From assembly GCF_008632335.1 (NCBI RefSeq), contig NZ_VWXX01000010.1, positions 32,777 through 96,776 on the forward strand: DNA of 64,000 bases, written 5' to 3'. This DNA comes from Thiohalocapsa marina (lineage in GTDB: Bacteria; Pseudomonadota; Gammaproteobacteria; Chromatiales; Chromatiaceae). A program made the position numbers and the translations under genes. Positions within the stretch are counted from its first letter, which is position 1; each line of letters starts with the position of its first letter. This document shows positions 35,280 to 45,903 of the stretch, piece after piece. The notes under the pieces are model-generated. The model was not told where the DNA came from and did not search any database. It saw only the letters and a list, made by a program, of their open reading frames with translations.

Positions 35280-36157
35280 ACCAGCACATCGCCCGGCAGA
35301 TCGCCGATGCCTGCGGGCGCCCGTTCACCCCCGGCCCGCCCCGCGCAGTGGGCGGTGGCTGCATCAATGCGGCCATGGTCTTGTCCGACGGGGACCAGTC
35401 CTGGTTCGTCAAGCACAATGCCGCCGACCGGCTGCCCATGTTCCAGGCGGAATTCGAAGGTCTGCAGGCCATGGCCGCCACCGACAGCATCCGTGTGCCG
35501 CGCCCGCTGTGTACCGGTAGCGCCGGCAACGCGGCCTTCATCGCCATGGAGTACATCCCGTTCGAGGGGCAGGGCGGGGGTGCGTCCGCGGCCCGTGCGG
35601 GGGAGCAACTGGCGGCCATGCACCGGGCGACGGCCCCCCGCTTCGGCTGGCACCGCGACAACACCATCGGCTCAACGCCGCAGCCCAACGCACCCACGCC
35701 GAGCTGGATCGACTTCTGGCGCCGACAGCGGCTGGGCTTTCAACTGGACCTGGCCTCGCGCCTGGGCTACGGCAGCCGGCTGGCGGACCGGGGCGCGCTG
35801 CTGCTGGAGAACTGCGACGCGCTGATCGATCATGATCCGGCCCCGTCGCTGCTGCACGGCGACCTCTGGGGCGGCAACCTGAGCATTGCGGCCGGCGGCG
35901 AACCGGTAGTGTTCGATCCGGCCTGCTACTACGGTGATCGTGAGGCTGACATCGCCATGACCGAGCTGTTCGGCGGCTTCGGTCACGACTTCCATCGCGC
36001 CTACCATGCCGCCTGGCCACTGGATGCGGGTTATGCGGTGCGCAAGACCCTGTACAACCTGTATCACACCCTCAACCATCTGAATCTGTTCGGCCCGGGC
36101 TACCTGTCTCAGGCCGAGGGCATGATCGATCGCCTGCTGGCCGAGGTCCGCGCCTGA
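35276..36157 (+). CDS. Fructosamine kinase / protein-ribulosamine 3-kinase family protein
   Basis: 293 residues, APH/FN3K kinase fold. AVGGGCINAA (P-loop-like), SWFVKHN with the ATP-anchoring Lys 46, catalytic HGDLWGGN (194-201) and the metal-binding FDPACYYGDREAD are intact. FN3K enzymes phosphorylate sugars attached to protein amines, which releases the sugar and repairs glycation. Start ATG overlaps the HNH stop. The family is widespread in gammaproteobacteria, usually as a stand-alone gene. Confidence 0.93.
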   Translation: MNQHIARQIADACGRPFTPGPPRAVGGGCINAAMVLSDGDQSWFVKHNAADRLPMFQAEFEGLQAMAATDSIRVPRPLCTGSAGNAAFIAMEYIPFEGQGGGASAARAGEQLAAMHRATAPRFGWHRDNTIGSTPQPNAPTPSWIDFWRRQRLGFQLDLASRLGYGSRLADRGALLLENCDALIDHDPAPSLLHGDLWGGNLSIAAGGEPVVFDPACYYGDREADIAMTELFGGFGHDFHRAYHAAWPLDAGYAVRKTLYNLYHTLNHLNLFGPGYLSQAEGMIDRLLAEVRA

Positions 36158-36233
36158 GGACCGGTACTTTCGTCATCATGACCGTTATGTTAGAAAGCGG
36201 CGGTCAAACGGAAGTTACCCGACGATTCCTCCC

Positions 36234-36773
36234 TTGCATCGCTCCGATCCCTTCTCCCGTATTCCCCGCGAGCTATTGGTCTTGCGTCATGCCAAGTCCG
36301 ACTGGGACAGTGGCGCGGCGACCGATTTCGACCGCCCCTTGGCCAAGCGCGGAAAACGCGATGCCCCGCGCGTGGGTGCCTGGCTCTACCGCGAGGGCAT
36401 GGTGCCGGACCTGATCCTGAGTTCCCCGGCCGTGCGCGCCCGTGAGACGGCGCTCAAGGTCTGCAAGGCGCTGGACTTGAAAAAGAAGCGCATCGTCTGG
36501 GAGCGCGCCATCTACGAGGCCGAGGTGCCCACGCTGCTCGAGGCCCTGGCGCGCGTGCCCGATGCCATCGCGACGGTGCTGCTGGTGGGCCACAACCCCG
36601 GGCTCGAGGGCCTGGTGCGCTACCTCTGCGGCGACGACGTGGACGAGCCGGAAGACGGCAAGCTGTTGCCGACGGCGGCCGTGGCGCGGCTGGAGATGCC
36701 CGACGACTGGTCACAGCTCGAATCCGGCTGTGCCAGTCTGCTCGCGCTGGTGCGTCCGCGGCAACTGGCCTGA
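36234..36773 (+). CDS. sixA: Phosphohistidine phosphatase SixA
   Basis: 179 residues. Histidine-phosphatase motif LLVLRHAKSDWD (Arg 18, His 19), then LILSSPAVRARET and the second catalytic His in LLVGHNPGLEGL. SixA removes phosphate from HPt-type histidines such as PtsN-system or ArcB domains. The start is given as TTG; no ATG or GTG lies between the upstream gene and the motif and no clear ribosome binding site was seen, so the first residues are uncertain. Confidence 0.9.
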   Translation: MHRSDPFSRIPRELLVLRHAKSDWDSGAATDFDRPLAKRGKRDAPRVGAWLYREGMVPDLILSSPAVRARETALKVCKALDLKKKRIVWERAIYEAEVPTLLEALARVPDAIATVLLVGHNPGLEGLVRYLCGDDVDEPEDGKLLPTAAVARLEMPDDWSQLESGCASLLALVRPRQLA

Positions 36774-37037
36774 CCGCCCCTGCCCGATCGGTGGGCTGCC
36801 TGTGGGCAGACCAAGGCTTGCGCAGGCAAGCTGAGGCCACACAAGGACCACTCCGGGGCAATTCAGGGGCAGCGCGCATCCGTGGCCGATTGGCGCTACA
36901 CTGTGCGACACCGCCGCGCCACGCTCGGACGTCCTGTCCAGACCGCATCCATGCCCAGTTCCACCGCCCGATCCATCCTGTGCTTCACCGCGCTTCTCCC
37001 TGCGCGACCCTCCGGGCAAGCGGAGAGGCGCTCCAGG

Positions 37038-38711
37038 GTGCTGCGGCCCAAGGATCGGCCCAGTGAGCGATCTGGCAGGCGGCTGGCCATCCTGGCCTGT
37101 TTGACGCTGTGTCTCGCCGCCGGCCCGGGCGCGGGCCCGGCCGTCGGCGACCCTCTGCAACGGGCGCCGGCACCGGTCATCGCCGTCGGTGACGTCACCG
37201 CCGAGAGCGCGGTGCTCTGGGTGCAGGCGGACCGCGAGGGCGTAGCCCTGATCGATCTTACCGAGGCGCCGCCCGAGGTTGCGGCGTTGCAAGCGGACGC
37301 GGAACGGGAGCACGACCGCAACCGGGACCCCGACCGTGACCACGCGCGCGCTCAGGATCGCCCGCCGGAGGTGGCCGGTCCGCTGGCGGCACCGAGTCGG
37401 CATTTCGAGGTGCCGCTGTCCGCCCGCTCCGACTTTACCGCCAAGCTGCGCATCGACGGCTTGAATCCCGGCATGGTGCAGCACTGGCGCGCGGCCGTGC
37501 AGGGCGCGTCGGATGTGCTGGGCGAACAGGCCCGCGGACGCTTTCGCACCGCACCTGCGGCCTACACCGCGGCGGCGGTACACCTGCGCTGGGGCAGCGA
37601 CCTGGCCGGACAGAACGTCTGCCGTGACGCGGAACGCGGTTTCGAGGTCTTCGACGCCATTCATGACGGTGCGCCGGATCTGTTCGTCGGCCTTGGCGAC
37701 ATGATCTACGCCGATGGCCGTTGCGAAGCGGTCGGCATCTATGGCAATGCGCAGATCCCCACCAGCTTCGGCCCGGCGACGGATCTGGCGGGGTTCCGTG
37801 CCCATTGGCGCTACACCCGCGCGGACATGGGCCTGCGGCGTCTGTTGTCCCAGACCGCCTATTACACCGTCTGGGACGATCACGAGGTGATCAAGGCCCT
37901 GGGGCCGTTGCATGATGCCCACGAACAGCCGCCCTACACGGCAGGGGTGTCGCTCATGCCCATCGGCATGGCTGCGTTGCTGGAGCAGAACCCCATCGCC
38001 GAACATCCGCTGACGCCGAAGCGGCTGTACCGGTCGGTCCGCTGGGGCCAGCACCTGGAACTGCTGTTGCTGGACACCCGCCAGTATCGGGATCCGAACC
38101 AGGCAGAGGATACGCCGGAACGGCCGAAGACCATGCTCGGACGCGAACAGCTGACCTGGCTGAAGACGCGGCTGGAGGAGTCCCGGGCAACCTGGGTGGT
38201 GGTGGCCTCCAGCGTGCCGATGTCGCTGTCGGAACGCGCGCCCGAGGCCGTCGGCCGCGACGGCTGGGCCAATGTGGACGGTGCCACCGGTTATGCACGG
38301 GAGCTGGCCGCCATTCTCGAGCATGCGGCGACCCACGGCCGCAACAATCTGGTCTTCATCAGCGGCGGCGTCCGCTTCGGCGCCGCGCTGCGTTATCGCC
38401 CCTTCAGCGAGCGCCCCGGGTTTGTCGTGCATGAATTCCTGGCGCCGCCGCTGAGCGCGGCGATCAGGCGCGAGGCCGACATCGATCCGGACCTCGGCGT
38501 CGAGCGCTTGTTCCTGCATGCGCCGGCATCCGGACAGGACATCCGGCAGTACGAGCAGGCGCGCGACTGGTTCGGCTTTGGTGAGTTGCGCATCGATGGA
38601 GCCGGCCTGCTGAGCGCCGCCCTGCGCGGCGCCGACGGCCGGCTGCTGCACGAGCTGCGGCTGAGTCCCGCCAGCCCCATGCGGCTGGCGGCCATCGGCT
38701 TTCGGCCCTGA
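37038..38711 (+). CDS. PhoD-like alkaline phosphatase family protein with altered motif
   Basis: About 557 residues from GTG 37038 (GGAGAGG nine bases upstream, then a signal-peptide-like helix AILACLTLCLAAG). ATG 36951 or 36882 would add an N-terminal extension. Family segments: fibronectin-like N-terminal domain with ESAVLWVQ, metal site GLGDMIYADG, WDDHEV, and LLLLDTRQYRD. The last motif normally SGDVHF reads SGGVRF here: Asp and His are replaced by Gly and Arg. It also has an Arg/Asp/His-rich insertion near residues 90-115. Catalysis may be lost or changed. It follows sixA by about 260 bp. Confidence 0.85.
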   Translation: MLRPKDRPSERSGRRLAILACLTLCLAAGPGAGPAVGDPLQRAPAPVIAVGDVTAESAVLWVQADREGVALIDLTEAPPEVAALQADAEREHDRNRDPDRDHARAQDRPPEVAGPLAAPSRHFEVPLSARSDFTAKLRIDGLNPGMVQHWRAAVQGASDVLGEQARGRFRTAPAAYTAAAVHLRWGSDLAGQNVCRDAERGFEVFDAIHDGAPDLFVGLGDMIYADGRCEAVGIYGNAQIPTSFGPATDLAGFRAHWRYTRADMGLRRLLSQTAYYTVWDDHEVIKALGPLHDAHEQPPYTAGVSLMPIGMAALLEQNPIAEHPLTPKRLYRSVRWGQHLELLLLDTRQYRDPNQAEDTPERPKTMLGREQLTWLKTRLEESRATWVVVASSVPMSLSERAPEAVGRDGWANVDGATGYARELAAILEHAATHGRNNLVFISGGVRFGAALRYRPFSERPGFVVHEFLAPPLSAAIRREADIDPDLGVERLFLHAPASGQDIRQYEQARDWFGFGELRIDGAGLLSAALRGADGRLLHELRLSPASPMRLAAIGFRP

Positions 38712-38734
38712 GCGGCCGAATCCGCGCCTACCCT

Positions 38735-38782
38735 ATTCGTACCCGCCATTCGTACCCGCCATTCGTACCCGCCATTCGTACC
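38735..38782 (+). repeat. 13-bp tandem repeat, 3.7 copies
   Basis: ATTCGTACCCGCC at 38735-38747, 38748-38760 and 38761-38773, then ATTCGTACC to 38782. It lies just after the PhoD-like gene stop and before the copper locus. Exact copies point to recent slippage. No function is evident. Confidence 0.95.
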
Positions 38783-38850
38783 TAATATCCGCTCCTCGCG
38801 TTCGCAGAACAGCACTTGCAACGCCGGCGCAGCGCTGCCATTCTCACTCC

Positions 38851-39264
38851 GTGATCAGACGCACCGACATTCGCCGCCTCGTGCTGCTACTGAGCCTGAC
38901 GCTTTTCCAGGTGCAGGTGATGGCGTCATGGACGCTCGGCTGTCTGCATGCCGACGAGCCTGCGGCGTCGGCACCCACCTGCCCAATGCATGCAGCGGCC
39001 GCGTCGGCCGATACATCCGCCGGGGCCCCGGTGCAGGATCAGCCGCAGGGTGATGCCGATGCGTCTGGTCCGTCCGGCACGTCCCTGCTGGACTGCCCCA
39101 AATGCGCCCTGGGCATCGCCATCGGCCAGTTCGATCACCACGGGGCCGAACCCCTCTGGCCCCTGTCTGCCCGCCAGGCAGAGCCGTGTGCGCTGCGAGC
39201 CGGCCATTTCTATCGCTTCCGACCCGAGTCCTTTCTGAGACCTCCGATCGCCGCTGCTGTCTGA
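38851..39264 (+). CDS. Small secreted Cys/His-rich protein ahead of the CusBA genes
   Basis: 137 residues from GTG 38851. A signal-type hydrophobic segment (about 9-28) precedes short potential metal-binding groups: CLHADE, CPMHAA, CPKCALG and DHHGAE. Small proteins of this kind (DUF2946-like) are often upstream of copper or cobalt-zinc-cadmium RND genes in proteobacteria. Its role here, perhaps a periplasmic metal binder, is inferred from composition and from the CusB gene 108 bp downstream. Confidence 0.65.
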   Translation: MIRRTDIRRLVLLLSLTLFQVQVMASWTLGCLHADEPAASAPTCPMHAAAASADTSAGAPVQDQPQGDADASGPSGTSLLDCPKCALGIAIGQFDHHGAEPLWPLSARQAEPCALRAGHFYRFRPESFLRPPIAAAV

Positions 39265-39372
39265 CGCGCCCCCAGGGGCCTTGCGGCCGGCGGCGTGGCC
39301 ATCGGCCAGTGTCATGCAGGGCCCGCGTGCAATCCGACAGCGTCGCCCGTGCGGGCGCGCAGGAAGTGGTCC

Positions 39373-40797
39373 ATGTCCGTTCTCCGTCTCCTTGTCCACC
39401 GGTGCCCCGACGGTGCCAGCCAGTGCCTTGTGCAGCGCAGGCTGCTGCCCACGCTGCTGCTCGTGGCGACAGTGCTGCTCTACGCGTGCGGTGAGCCCCG
39501 GCAGCCGCCATCCGAGTCCATCGCCTCGGCCGCCGACGACACCCCCCTTGAACATGCCGAGAAGCATCTCGACCCCAAGTACGTCTGTCCGATGCATCCG
39601 CGCATCATCAAGGACGCGCCGGGCACCTGCCCCATTTGCGGCATGGATCTGGTGCCACGGCAGCTTGACCCGATGACCGGAAAGCGCCCGCAGGTGGCCC
39701 TGACCCCGGCGGTGGTCCAGACCCTCGGGGTGCGCACGGCGCCGGTGCAGCGGGGCACCCTGTGGAAATACATCCGTACCGTCGGCCGCGTTGCCTACGA
39801 TGAGACCCGGCTGGCCCATGTGCATCCGCGTGCGGCCGGCTGGATCGAGTCGCTGAGCCTGCGCGCCGAGGGCGAGCCTGTGGTGCGTGGCCAGCAACTG
39901 GCTGAACTCTATGCCCCGGAGATCCTGTCGGCCCAGATCGACTTTCTGCTGGCGCTCGACCAGACGCGCCTGGATGGGCCGCAGGTCAATGCGGACAAGG
40001 CGCGCAACATCCTGCGTCTGCTCGCTGTGCCGGATGATGTCATCCGCGCCATCGAGCAACGCGGCGAGCCGCAGAACCGGGTGCCGGTGCGCGCGTCCAT
40101 CGACGGCATCGTCACTGCCATGGCCGCCCGCGACGGCATGTATGTCACCGAGGCCAGCGCCCTGTTCACCATCGCCGATCTCAGTCGGGTGTGGGTGCTG
40201 GCAGAGGTCTACGAGCATCAGATCGACTGGCTCGCCGAGGGCCTGAGCGCGGAGATGACGCTGCCGGCACGCCCCGGTCGCAGCTGGGAAGGCCGCGTAG
40301 ACTATCTGTATCCGGCGCTCGATGCGGACACGCGCACGCTGCGGGTGCGGCTGGTGTTCGACAACGCGGACCTGTCGCTGAAGCCGAACATGTTTGCCGA
40401 TGTGATCATCTATGGCGGTCCCAGGCGCGATGTGCTGAAGATACCGGCAGAGGCGCTGATCGTCACCGGCGAGCGAGAGAGCGTCGTCAAGGCGCTGGCG
40501 GACGGCCGTTTCCAGCCCGTCGACGTGGTCACCGGCATGCACCGCGGCGATGAAGTGGAGATCCTCTCGGGCCTGGACGCCGGCGACCGGGTGGTGGTCT
40601 CCGGGCAGTTCCTGATCGACTCCGAGTCGAGCCTGCAGGCGAGCTTCCAGCGCCTGAGCGATGCCGATACCGCTCGCGGATCGACTGCGGAACCGGCTGC
40701 GCAAACGCCGACCGATGCGGCTGTGGATTCGCTGCCGGATGCGGCCGCGGAGGCAGCGGCGACCGGATCCGGAGGGCGCGACCATGCAGGGCACTGA
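39373..40797 (+). CDS. cusB: CusB-type heavy-metal RND efflux adaptor, lipoprotein
   Basis: 474 residues from ATG 39373 (AGGAAG upstream). Lipobox ending LLYAC (Cys 39), then a heavy-metal-binding domain with YVCPMHP (70-76) and [10 protein letters not shown] (86-95), followed by the adaptor lipoyl, hairpin and beta-barrel domains ([35 protein letters not shown]). Such adaptors pass Cu(I)/Ag(I) in the periplasm to the RND pump. Its stop lies inside the start of the pump gene (overlap 14 bp). No CusC-type outer-membrane gene or CusF is adjacent. Confidence 0.93.
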   Translation: MSVLRLLVHRCPDGASQCLVQRRLLPTLLLVATVLLYACGEPRQPPSESIASAADDTPLEHAEKHLDPKYVCPMHPRIIKDAPGTCPICGMDLVPRQLDPMTGKRPQVALTPAVVQTLGVRTAPVQRGTLWKYIRTVGRVAYDETRLAHVHPRAAGWIESLSLRAEGEPVVRGQQLAELYAPEILSAQIDFLLALDQTRLDGPQVNADKARNILRLLAVPDDVIRAIEQRGEPQNRVPVRASIDGIVTAMAARDGMYVTEASALFTIADLSRVWVLAEVYEHQIDWLAEGLSAEMTLPARPGRSWEGRVDYLYPALDADTRTLRVRLVFDNADLSLKPNMFADVIIYGGPRRDVLKIPAEALIVTGERESVVKALADGRFQPVDVVTGMHRGDEVEILSGLDAGDRVVVSGQFLIDSESSLQASFQRLSDADTARGSTAEPAAQTPTDAAVDSLPDAAAEAAATGSGGRDHAGH

Positions 40798-43700
40798 TAC
40801 CCAGACCGGCGTGGGCGCGCTGCCCGCGGTCATCCTCTGGTCCATCCGCAATCGCTTCCTGGTGCTGATCGCCGCCGTGCTGCTGGCGGGCTGGGGCGTG
40901 GTGGCGGTGCTACAGACGCCGCTGGATGCCATCCCTGACCTGTCGGACGTGCAGGTCACCGTCAAGACCAGCTTTCCGGGGCAGTCGCCGCGGGTGGTGG
41001 AAGAGCAGGTGACCTATCCGGTCACCACCACCATGCTGTCGGTGCCCGGCGCCAAGGCGGTGCGTGGCTACAGCTTCTTCGGCGACTCCTACGTGCATGT
41101 GCTGTTCGAGGATGGCACCGACCTGTACTGGGCCCGCTCGCGGGTGCTGGAGTACCTGAATCAGGCCGCCGCGCAATTGCCTGACGGCGTGCAGCCGCGC
41201 CTCGGCCCGGATGCCACCGGCGTCGGCTGGATCTACAGCTACGCCTTGGTGGACCGTAGCGGGAGCCATGACCTGGCGCAGCTGACCAGCCTGCAGAACT
41301 GGTTCCTGAAGCCTGAACTGCAGACGGTGCCCGGGGTGGCGGAGGTGGCCACCGTGGGCGGCATGGTGCGCCAGTACCAGGTGGTGGTGGATCCAGAGAA
41401 ATTGCGCGCCTACGGCATCCCGCTGTCGCGCATCTCGCAGGCGGTGCAGAACGCCAACCGGGACGTCGGCGGCTCGGTGCTTGAACTGGCCGAAGCGGAG
41501 TACATGATCCGCACCCGCGGTTACCTGCGCTCGCGCACGGACATCGAACTGATCCCGATCAAGGTCGGGGCCGACGGCACGCCGGTGCTGCTGCGGGATG
41601 TCGCCCGCGTGCAGATCGGCCCGGAGATGCGTCGCGTGGTGGCGGACCTGGACGGCGAGGGCGAGGTAACCGGCGGCATCGTGGTCATGCGCCATGGCGA
41701 GAATGCCCTGCAGACCATCCGCGCGGTCAAGGCGCGCCTGGACGATCTGCGGGCGGGGCTGCCCGCAGACGTGGAACTGGTGGAGACCTACGACCGCTCC
41801 GGCCTGATCCTGTCGGCGGTGGACAACCTGCGGCACAAGCTGATCGAGGAGTTCATCGTCGTGGCACTGGTGTGCCTGGCCTTTCTGCTCCATGTGCGCT
41901 CGGCGCTGGTGGCCGTGATCAGCCTGCCTCTGGGTGTGCTGGCCGCCTTCGTCATCATGCAGGCCCAGGGCATCAACGCCAACATCATGTCCCTGGGTGG
42001 CATCGCCATCGCCATCGGCGCCATGGTAGATGCCGCGCTGGTGATGATCGAGAACGCCCACAAGCATCTGGAGCGCTATCAGGCGGAGCATGGCCGGCGC
42101 CCCACAGGCGAGGCCCACTGGCAGGTCATCGGCACCGCCGCCACCGAGGTGGGTCCGGCGCTGTTCTTCTCGCTGCTGGTCATCACCCTGAGCTTTCTGC
42201 CGGTGTTCACGCTGCAGGCGCAGGAAGGGCGCCTGTTTGCGCCGCTGGCCTATACCAAGACCTATGCCATGGCCGCGGCGGCGGGGCTCGCGGTGACCCT
42301 GGTGCCGGTGCTGATGGGCTACCTGATCCGGGGCCGTATCCCGAGCGAACAGCGCAACCCGCTGAACCGCGGGTTGATCCGCCTGTACCGGCCGCTGTTG
42401 CGCCGGGTGCTGCGTCGCCCCCATCGCACCCTGGCCATGGCAGTGCTGCTGATGTTCAGCACGCTGATCCCGCTGGCCGGCATCGGCGGCCTGCTGGCGC
42501 CCCTGAAATGGCCGTTTCAGGTCGCCGGACTGGCACTGGGGGAGGACGGACCGCAACGGGGCGCGATTGCGCAGGTGGAGGCCTGGCAGGCGGGCCTGGC
42601 GGAGCGCTGGCGCGACAGCTTCCGCGGCGTGCCCGTCATCGCCGACTGGCACCGCGGGCTGGGCTCGGAGTTCATGCCGGACCTGTACGAGGGCGACCTG
42701 ATGTACATGCCCACCACGCTGCCGGGGCTGTCCATCGGCAAGGCGCAGCAATTGTTGCAACAGACCGACCGGCTGATCGCCTCAGTGCCGGAGGTGGAGC
42801 AGGTGTTCGGCAAGATCGGTCGCGCGGATACTGCCACCGATCCGGCGCCGCTGACGATGATCGAGACCCTGATCCGGCTCAAGCCGCAGGACCAGTGGCG
42901 GCCGGGCATGACCGTGGAAGGGCTGATCGAGGAACTGGATCGTACCGTCGATCTGCCCGGCCTCACCAACGCCTGGGTCATGCCCATCAAGACCCGCATC
43001 GACATGCTTGCCACCGGCATCAAGACGCCGGTCGGGGTCAAGATCGCCGGGCCGGACCTGAACGAGATCGAGCGCATCGGCCAGGCCGTGGAACAGGCGG
43101 TGATGCAGGTGGAGGGCACGGCATCGGCCTTCTCCGAGCGGGTCGCCGGCGGGCGCTATGTGGAGATTCGCCCGGACCGGCTGGCGGCCGCGCGGGTGGG
43201 CCTGAACATCGCCGACATCAACGCCGTGGTGGCCGCCGCCGTCGGCGGCATCAATGTCACCCGTACGGTGGAGGGGCTGGAGCGCTACCCGGTGAATATC
43301 CGCTTCCCGCGCGAGCAGCGCGACAGCGTGCAGGAACTGCGCGAACTGCCCCTGGTCACCCCCACTGGCGCCCAGGTGGCGCTGGCGCAGGTGGCGGAGG
43401 TGGTCATCACCGACGGCGCGCCGATGCTGAAAAGCGAGAATGCGCGGCTCAACGGCTGGACCTTCGTCGACATCCGCGGCCGCGACCTCGGCGGCTGGAT
43501 CGACGAGGCGCAGGCCGTAGTGCGTGCCCAGGTGCCCTTGCCGCCGGGCTACTCCCTGACCTGGTCCGGCCAGTTCGAGTACATGCAACGCGCGCAAGAG
43601 CGTCTGGCCCAGGTGGTGCCGCTTACCCTGGCAGTGATCCTGCTGCTGCTCTACCTGGCCTTTCGTGGTGTCCCCGAGGCGTTGCTGGTCATGCTGTCGG

Positions 43701-44161
43701 TGCCGTTCGCCTTGGTCGGCGGGTTCTGGCTGGTCTACCTGCTCGGCTACAACCTGTCCGTGGCCGTCGCGGTGGGGTTCATCGCGCTGGCCGGGGTGGC
43801 CGCCGAGTTCGGTGTGGTGATGCTGGTCTACCTCAACAACGCCGCGCGGCAATGGCGCCAACGAGGCCAGCTGCGCACGGTGGCGGATCTGGAGGCGGCA
43901 ATCGAGGACGGGGCGGCGCTGCGCATCCGGCCAAAGGCCATGACCGTCGCCACCATTTTCGCCGGGCTGTTGCCCATCATGCTGTTCGATGGCGTCGGCA
44001 GCGAGGTCATGCGCCGCATTGCCGCGCCGATGGTCGGTGGCATGATCACCGCGCCGCTACTCAGCCTGTTCGTGATTCCGGCGGTCTACCTGCTGCTGCA
44101 TCGGCGCCACCTGGGGGGGGAAGGCGGCCAGTGTTACAGCGGATCCGCCAGGCGCAGGTAG
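40784..44161 (+). CDS. cusA: CusA-type heavy-metal RND efflux pump
   Basis: 1125 residues from ATG 40784, with GGAGGG eight bases upstream. Twelve-helix RND layout with two large periplasmic loops. [11 protein letters not shown] near the start, [19 protein letters not shown] (TM4 region, Asp/Glu proton relay), [10 protein letters not shown], and the segment [21 protein letters not shown] are typical of CusA/SilA and distinguish it from CzcA. Substrate is inferred to be Cu(I)/Ag(I). Its last 28 bp overlap the end of the convergent ligase gene. Confidence 0.95.
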   Translation: MQGTDTQTGVGALPAVILWSIRNRFLVLIAAVLLAGWGVVAVLQTPLDAIPDLSDVQVTVKTSFPGQSPRVVEEQVTYPVTTTMLSVPGAKAVRGYSFFGDSYVHVLFEDGTDLYWARSRVLEYLNQAAAQLPDGVQPRLGPDATGVGWIYSYALVDRSGSHDLAQLTSLQNWFLKPELQTVPGVAEVATVGGMVRQYQVVVDPEKLRAYGIPLSRISQAVQNANRDVGGSVLELAEAEYMIRTRGYLRSRTDIELIPIKVGADGTPVLLRDVARVQIGPEMRRVVADLDGEGEVTGGIVVMRHGENALQTIRAVKARLDDLRAGLPADVELVETYDRSGLILSAVDNLRHKLIEEFIVVALVCLAFLLHVRSALVAVISLPLGVLAAFVIMQAQGINANIMSLGGIAIAIGAMVDAALVMIENAHKHLERYQAEHGRRPTGEAHWQVIGTAATEVGPALFFSLLVITLSFLPVFTLQAQEGRLFAPLAYTKTYAMAAAAGLAVTLVPVLMGYLIRGRIPSEQRNPLNRGLIRLYRPLLRRVLRRPHRTLAMAVLLMFSTLIPLAGIGGLLAPLKWPFQVAGLALGEDGPQRGAIAQVEAWQAGLAERWRDSFRGVPVIADWHRGLGSEFMPDLYEGDLMYMPTTLPGLSIGKAQQLLQQTDRLIASVPEVEQVFGKIGRADTATDPAPLTMIETLIRLKPQDQWRPGMTVEGLIEELDRTVDLPGLTNAWVMPIKTRIDMLATGIKTPVGVKIAGPDLNEIERIGQAVEQAVMQVEGTASAFSERVAGGRYVEIRPDRLAAARVGLNIADINAVVAAAVGGINVTRTVEGLERYPVNIRFPREQRDSVQELRELPLVTPTGAQVALAQVAEVVITDGAPMLKSENARLNGWTFVDIRGRDLGGWIDEAQAVVRAQVPLPPGYSLTWSGQFEYMQRAQERLAQVVPLTLAVILLLLYLAFRGVPEALLVMLSVPFALVGGFWLVYLLGYNLSVAVAVGFIALAGVAAEFGVVMLVYLNNAARQWRQRGQLRTVADLEAAIEDGAALRIRPKAMTVATIFAGLLPIMLFDGVGSEVMRRIAAPMVGGMITAPLLSLFVIPAVYLLLHRRHLGGEGGQCYSGSARRR

Positions 44162-45060
44162 CTGGCGAAGCGTGGCAGGCCGTTGACGGTGCGGCCGTGG
44201 TACTTGAAGCTGACCAGGCTGCCGATCGGCGGTGGGTCCGCGCGCTCGGCGTCGCTGAAGCCGGTGCCGATGCGAAAACGCGTGCCATCGGGCTCTTCCA
44301 CCAGCAGGGAGCCCAGCATGCCCTGGTACTTGCCGCGGCCGGGAAGGTGGTCGATGACCCGGGCGTCGGCCTCCAGGTAGGGTTTGACCTTGAGCAGGTG
44401 ATCGCTGCGCCCGGCACGGTAGGGTGCGTCGCGACGATGCAGCATCAGTCCCTCGCCACCGTCGGCCACCACCCGCTCAAGGGTTGCCATGAGCGCCGCA
44501 TGGTCGGCGACGACGGTCTGTTCGGCCAGCCCCAGATGCGGGTTGGCATGCCCCTGGAGCAGTTCTTGCAGGGCCGCCGCCCGGGCTTCGAACGGGCCGT
44601 CGTGCCGGGGCAGGTCGAACAGCACATAGCGCACCCTTTGCCAGGCGTCGAGTTCCGGTTCGAGCCGCCGGGCCGTGCCCGACACCTTGGCGAAGCTGCC
44701 ACGGCCCATCCAGAGCTCGCCGTCCAGCGGCACGTCCGGAAAGCCGTCGGTGAACCAGGCCGGTGCATTGATGACCAGCCCACCACGGGTGATCAGCCGG
44801 GTGCCGTCCCAGTAGGCGCGCACACCGTCGAACTTCTCGCTGACCAGGTAGTCGGCCAGGTCGACGCCGGGGCTGTAGACCTCGGCGAGGGTTAGGTCCG
44901 GCGGCATCGCGCGGAAACCGGCGACGGGGTTGCTGCAGTCGCCGCCGCGGGTGCTGCTGCCTTCGCCGCAGTCGGTGGGTTCGGCGTTCGCCAACGCCTG
45001 TGCGCGCAGCATGCCCAGGGCGATCAGTGACAGCGCAGCGCGGGTCCAGTGTGTTGTCAT
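44134..45060 (-). CDS. ATP-dependent DNA ligase with signal peptide (LigE type)
   Basis: 308 residues. N-terminal hydrophobic signal (about 8-26, ending QALA) followed by a minimal ATP-dependent ligase: the adenylation motif [11 protein letters not shown] (Lys 76), then [27 protein letters not shown] and an OB-fold C-terminal domain with VSFKYHG. LigE enzymes of Haemophilus, Neisseria and relatives are targeted to the periplasm and seal nicks in DNA, presumably linked to DNA uptake or biofilm DNA. Cytosolic replication needs the NAD-dependent LigA, which is not in this window. Convergent with cusA. Confidence 0.9.
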   Translation of the reverse strand: MTTHWTRAALSLIALGMLRAQALANAEPTDCGEGSSTRGGDCSNPVAGFRAMPPDLTLAEVYSPGVDLADYLVSEKFDGVRAYWDGTRLITRGGLVINAPAWFTDGFPDVPLDGELWMGRGSFAKVSGTARRLEPELDAWQRVRYVLFDLPRHDGPFEARAAALQELLQGHANPHLGLAEQTVVADHAALMATLERVVADGGEGLMLHRRDAPYRAGRSDHLLKVKPYLEADARVIDHLPGRGKYQGMLGSLLVEEPDGTRFRIGTGFSDAERADPPPIGSLVSFKYHGRTVNGLPRFASYLRLADPL

Positions 45061-45120
45061 CAGCGGCCCCCGGTGGTTGTGGTCTTCGCGCGTGGCTTCG
45101 CGGGTTGCGTGAGGCGCGCC

Positions 45121-45780
45121 CTACTCGGCGACTAAGGCCTCGTAGCGTTGCTTGACTGCGGCCTGACGCAGGCGTTCCGCCTCCTGTTCGCTGGCGATCA
45201 GGGGCGATTCCTGCCAGCCGCCGCGCTCGGCGTCGTAGACCGAGAAGCGCCAGGCCTTGCCGACCTTGAACACCTTGGTGACATCGTTGCCGGCCTGGGT
45301 CATGGCCTGAAGCCTGCTCAGGCGCTGGCCGGGGCCGTTCTGGTCGGATGCGTTCCGGTCAGACGGGTGTTGGCTGGCCTGGGTTTCGGCGGCCCGGTTC
45401 TTGCCGAGCGCGGATGAGGTTGCGGGCGCCTCGGCGGCCGGCTGCCGAAAGTTGAAGTGGTTGTTCTGGATCTCGCCGGCGATGTCGAGTTCCACCGACT
45501 CCACCGCCGGCAGCCGGTCGAGGATGTAACCGGCCATGAGCATGCCCACCTTGTGGTTTTCCTTTTCCAGCGCGCTCAGCAGCTTGTCGGCGATGATCTG
45601 GCAGCGTTGCAGCTGGGTCGGGGCGTCCACCCAGTCGCGACTCATCTGCCAGCCCTGATCCATGTCGCGATCGAGCTGGTCAAAGAAGCCGCCGGCGCCG
45701 GCCAGGACGGCATCGGGGACGTTGAGGGTGTATTCTTGGTCTTCGATGATTGCCTTCAGGATCATGTCTCTGTTACCCAT
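45121..45780 (-). CDS. Conserved hypothetical protein
   Basis: About 219 residues; the ATG at 45765 is another possible start, and no strong ribosome binding site decides it. The N-terminal half (FFDQLDRDMDQGWQMSRDWVD and KLLSALEKENH) is helical and acidic, then a Ser/Ala/Asn linker with QNGPGQRLSRLQAMTQAGNDVTKV leads to a short C-terminal domain (VGKAWRFSVYDAERGGW). No signal peptide, and no family I recognise. It lies between the LigE gene (same strand) and the divergent dioxygenase gene. Confidence 0.7.
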   Translation of the reverse strand: MGNRDMILKAIIEDQEYTLNVPDAVLAGAGGFFDQLDRDMDQGWQMSRDWVDAPTQLQRCQIIADKLLSALEKENHKVGMLMAGYILDRLPAVESVELDIAGEIQNNHFNFRQPAAEAPATSSALGKNRAAETQASQHPSDRNASDQNGPGQRLSRLQAMTQAGNDVTKVFKVGKAWRFSVYDAERGGWQESPLIASEQEAERLRQAAVKQRYEALVAE

Positions 45781-45903
45781 CACGGACTGGGGGCTCGGTT
45801 TTCACGTTGATGACCGGAACCTTGCCGCGCGCGGTCACCGAATGCAAGGGATTCGGTGGCCGCGCGCGGCATTCTTCAGCCCCGAAATTGAGGACCGGAC
45901 CGG

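Noticed and set aside
36711..38651. 646-codon open frame opposite the PhoD-like gene
   Set aside because: Antisense shadow; family motifs are found only on the plus strand.
40910..42760. 616-codon open frame on the minus strand opposite cusA
   Set aside because: Shadow frame. His/Gln/Arg-rich composition is typical of antisense translation; CusA on the plus strand is unambiguous.
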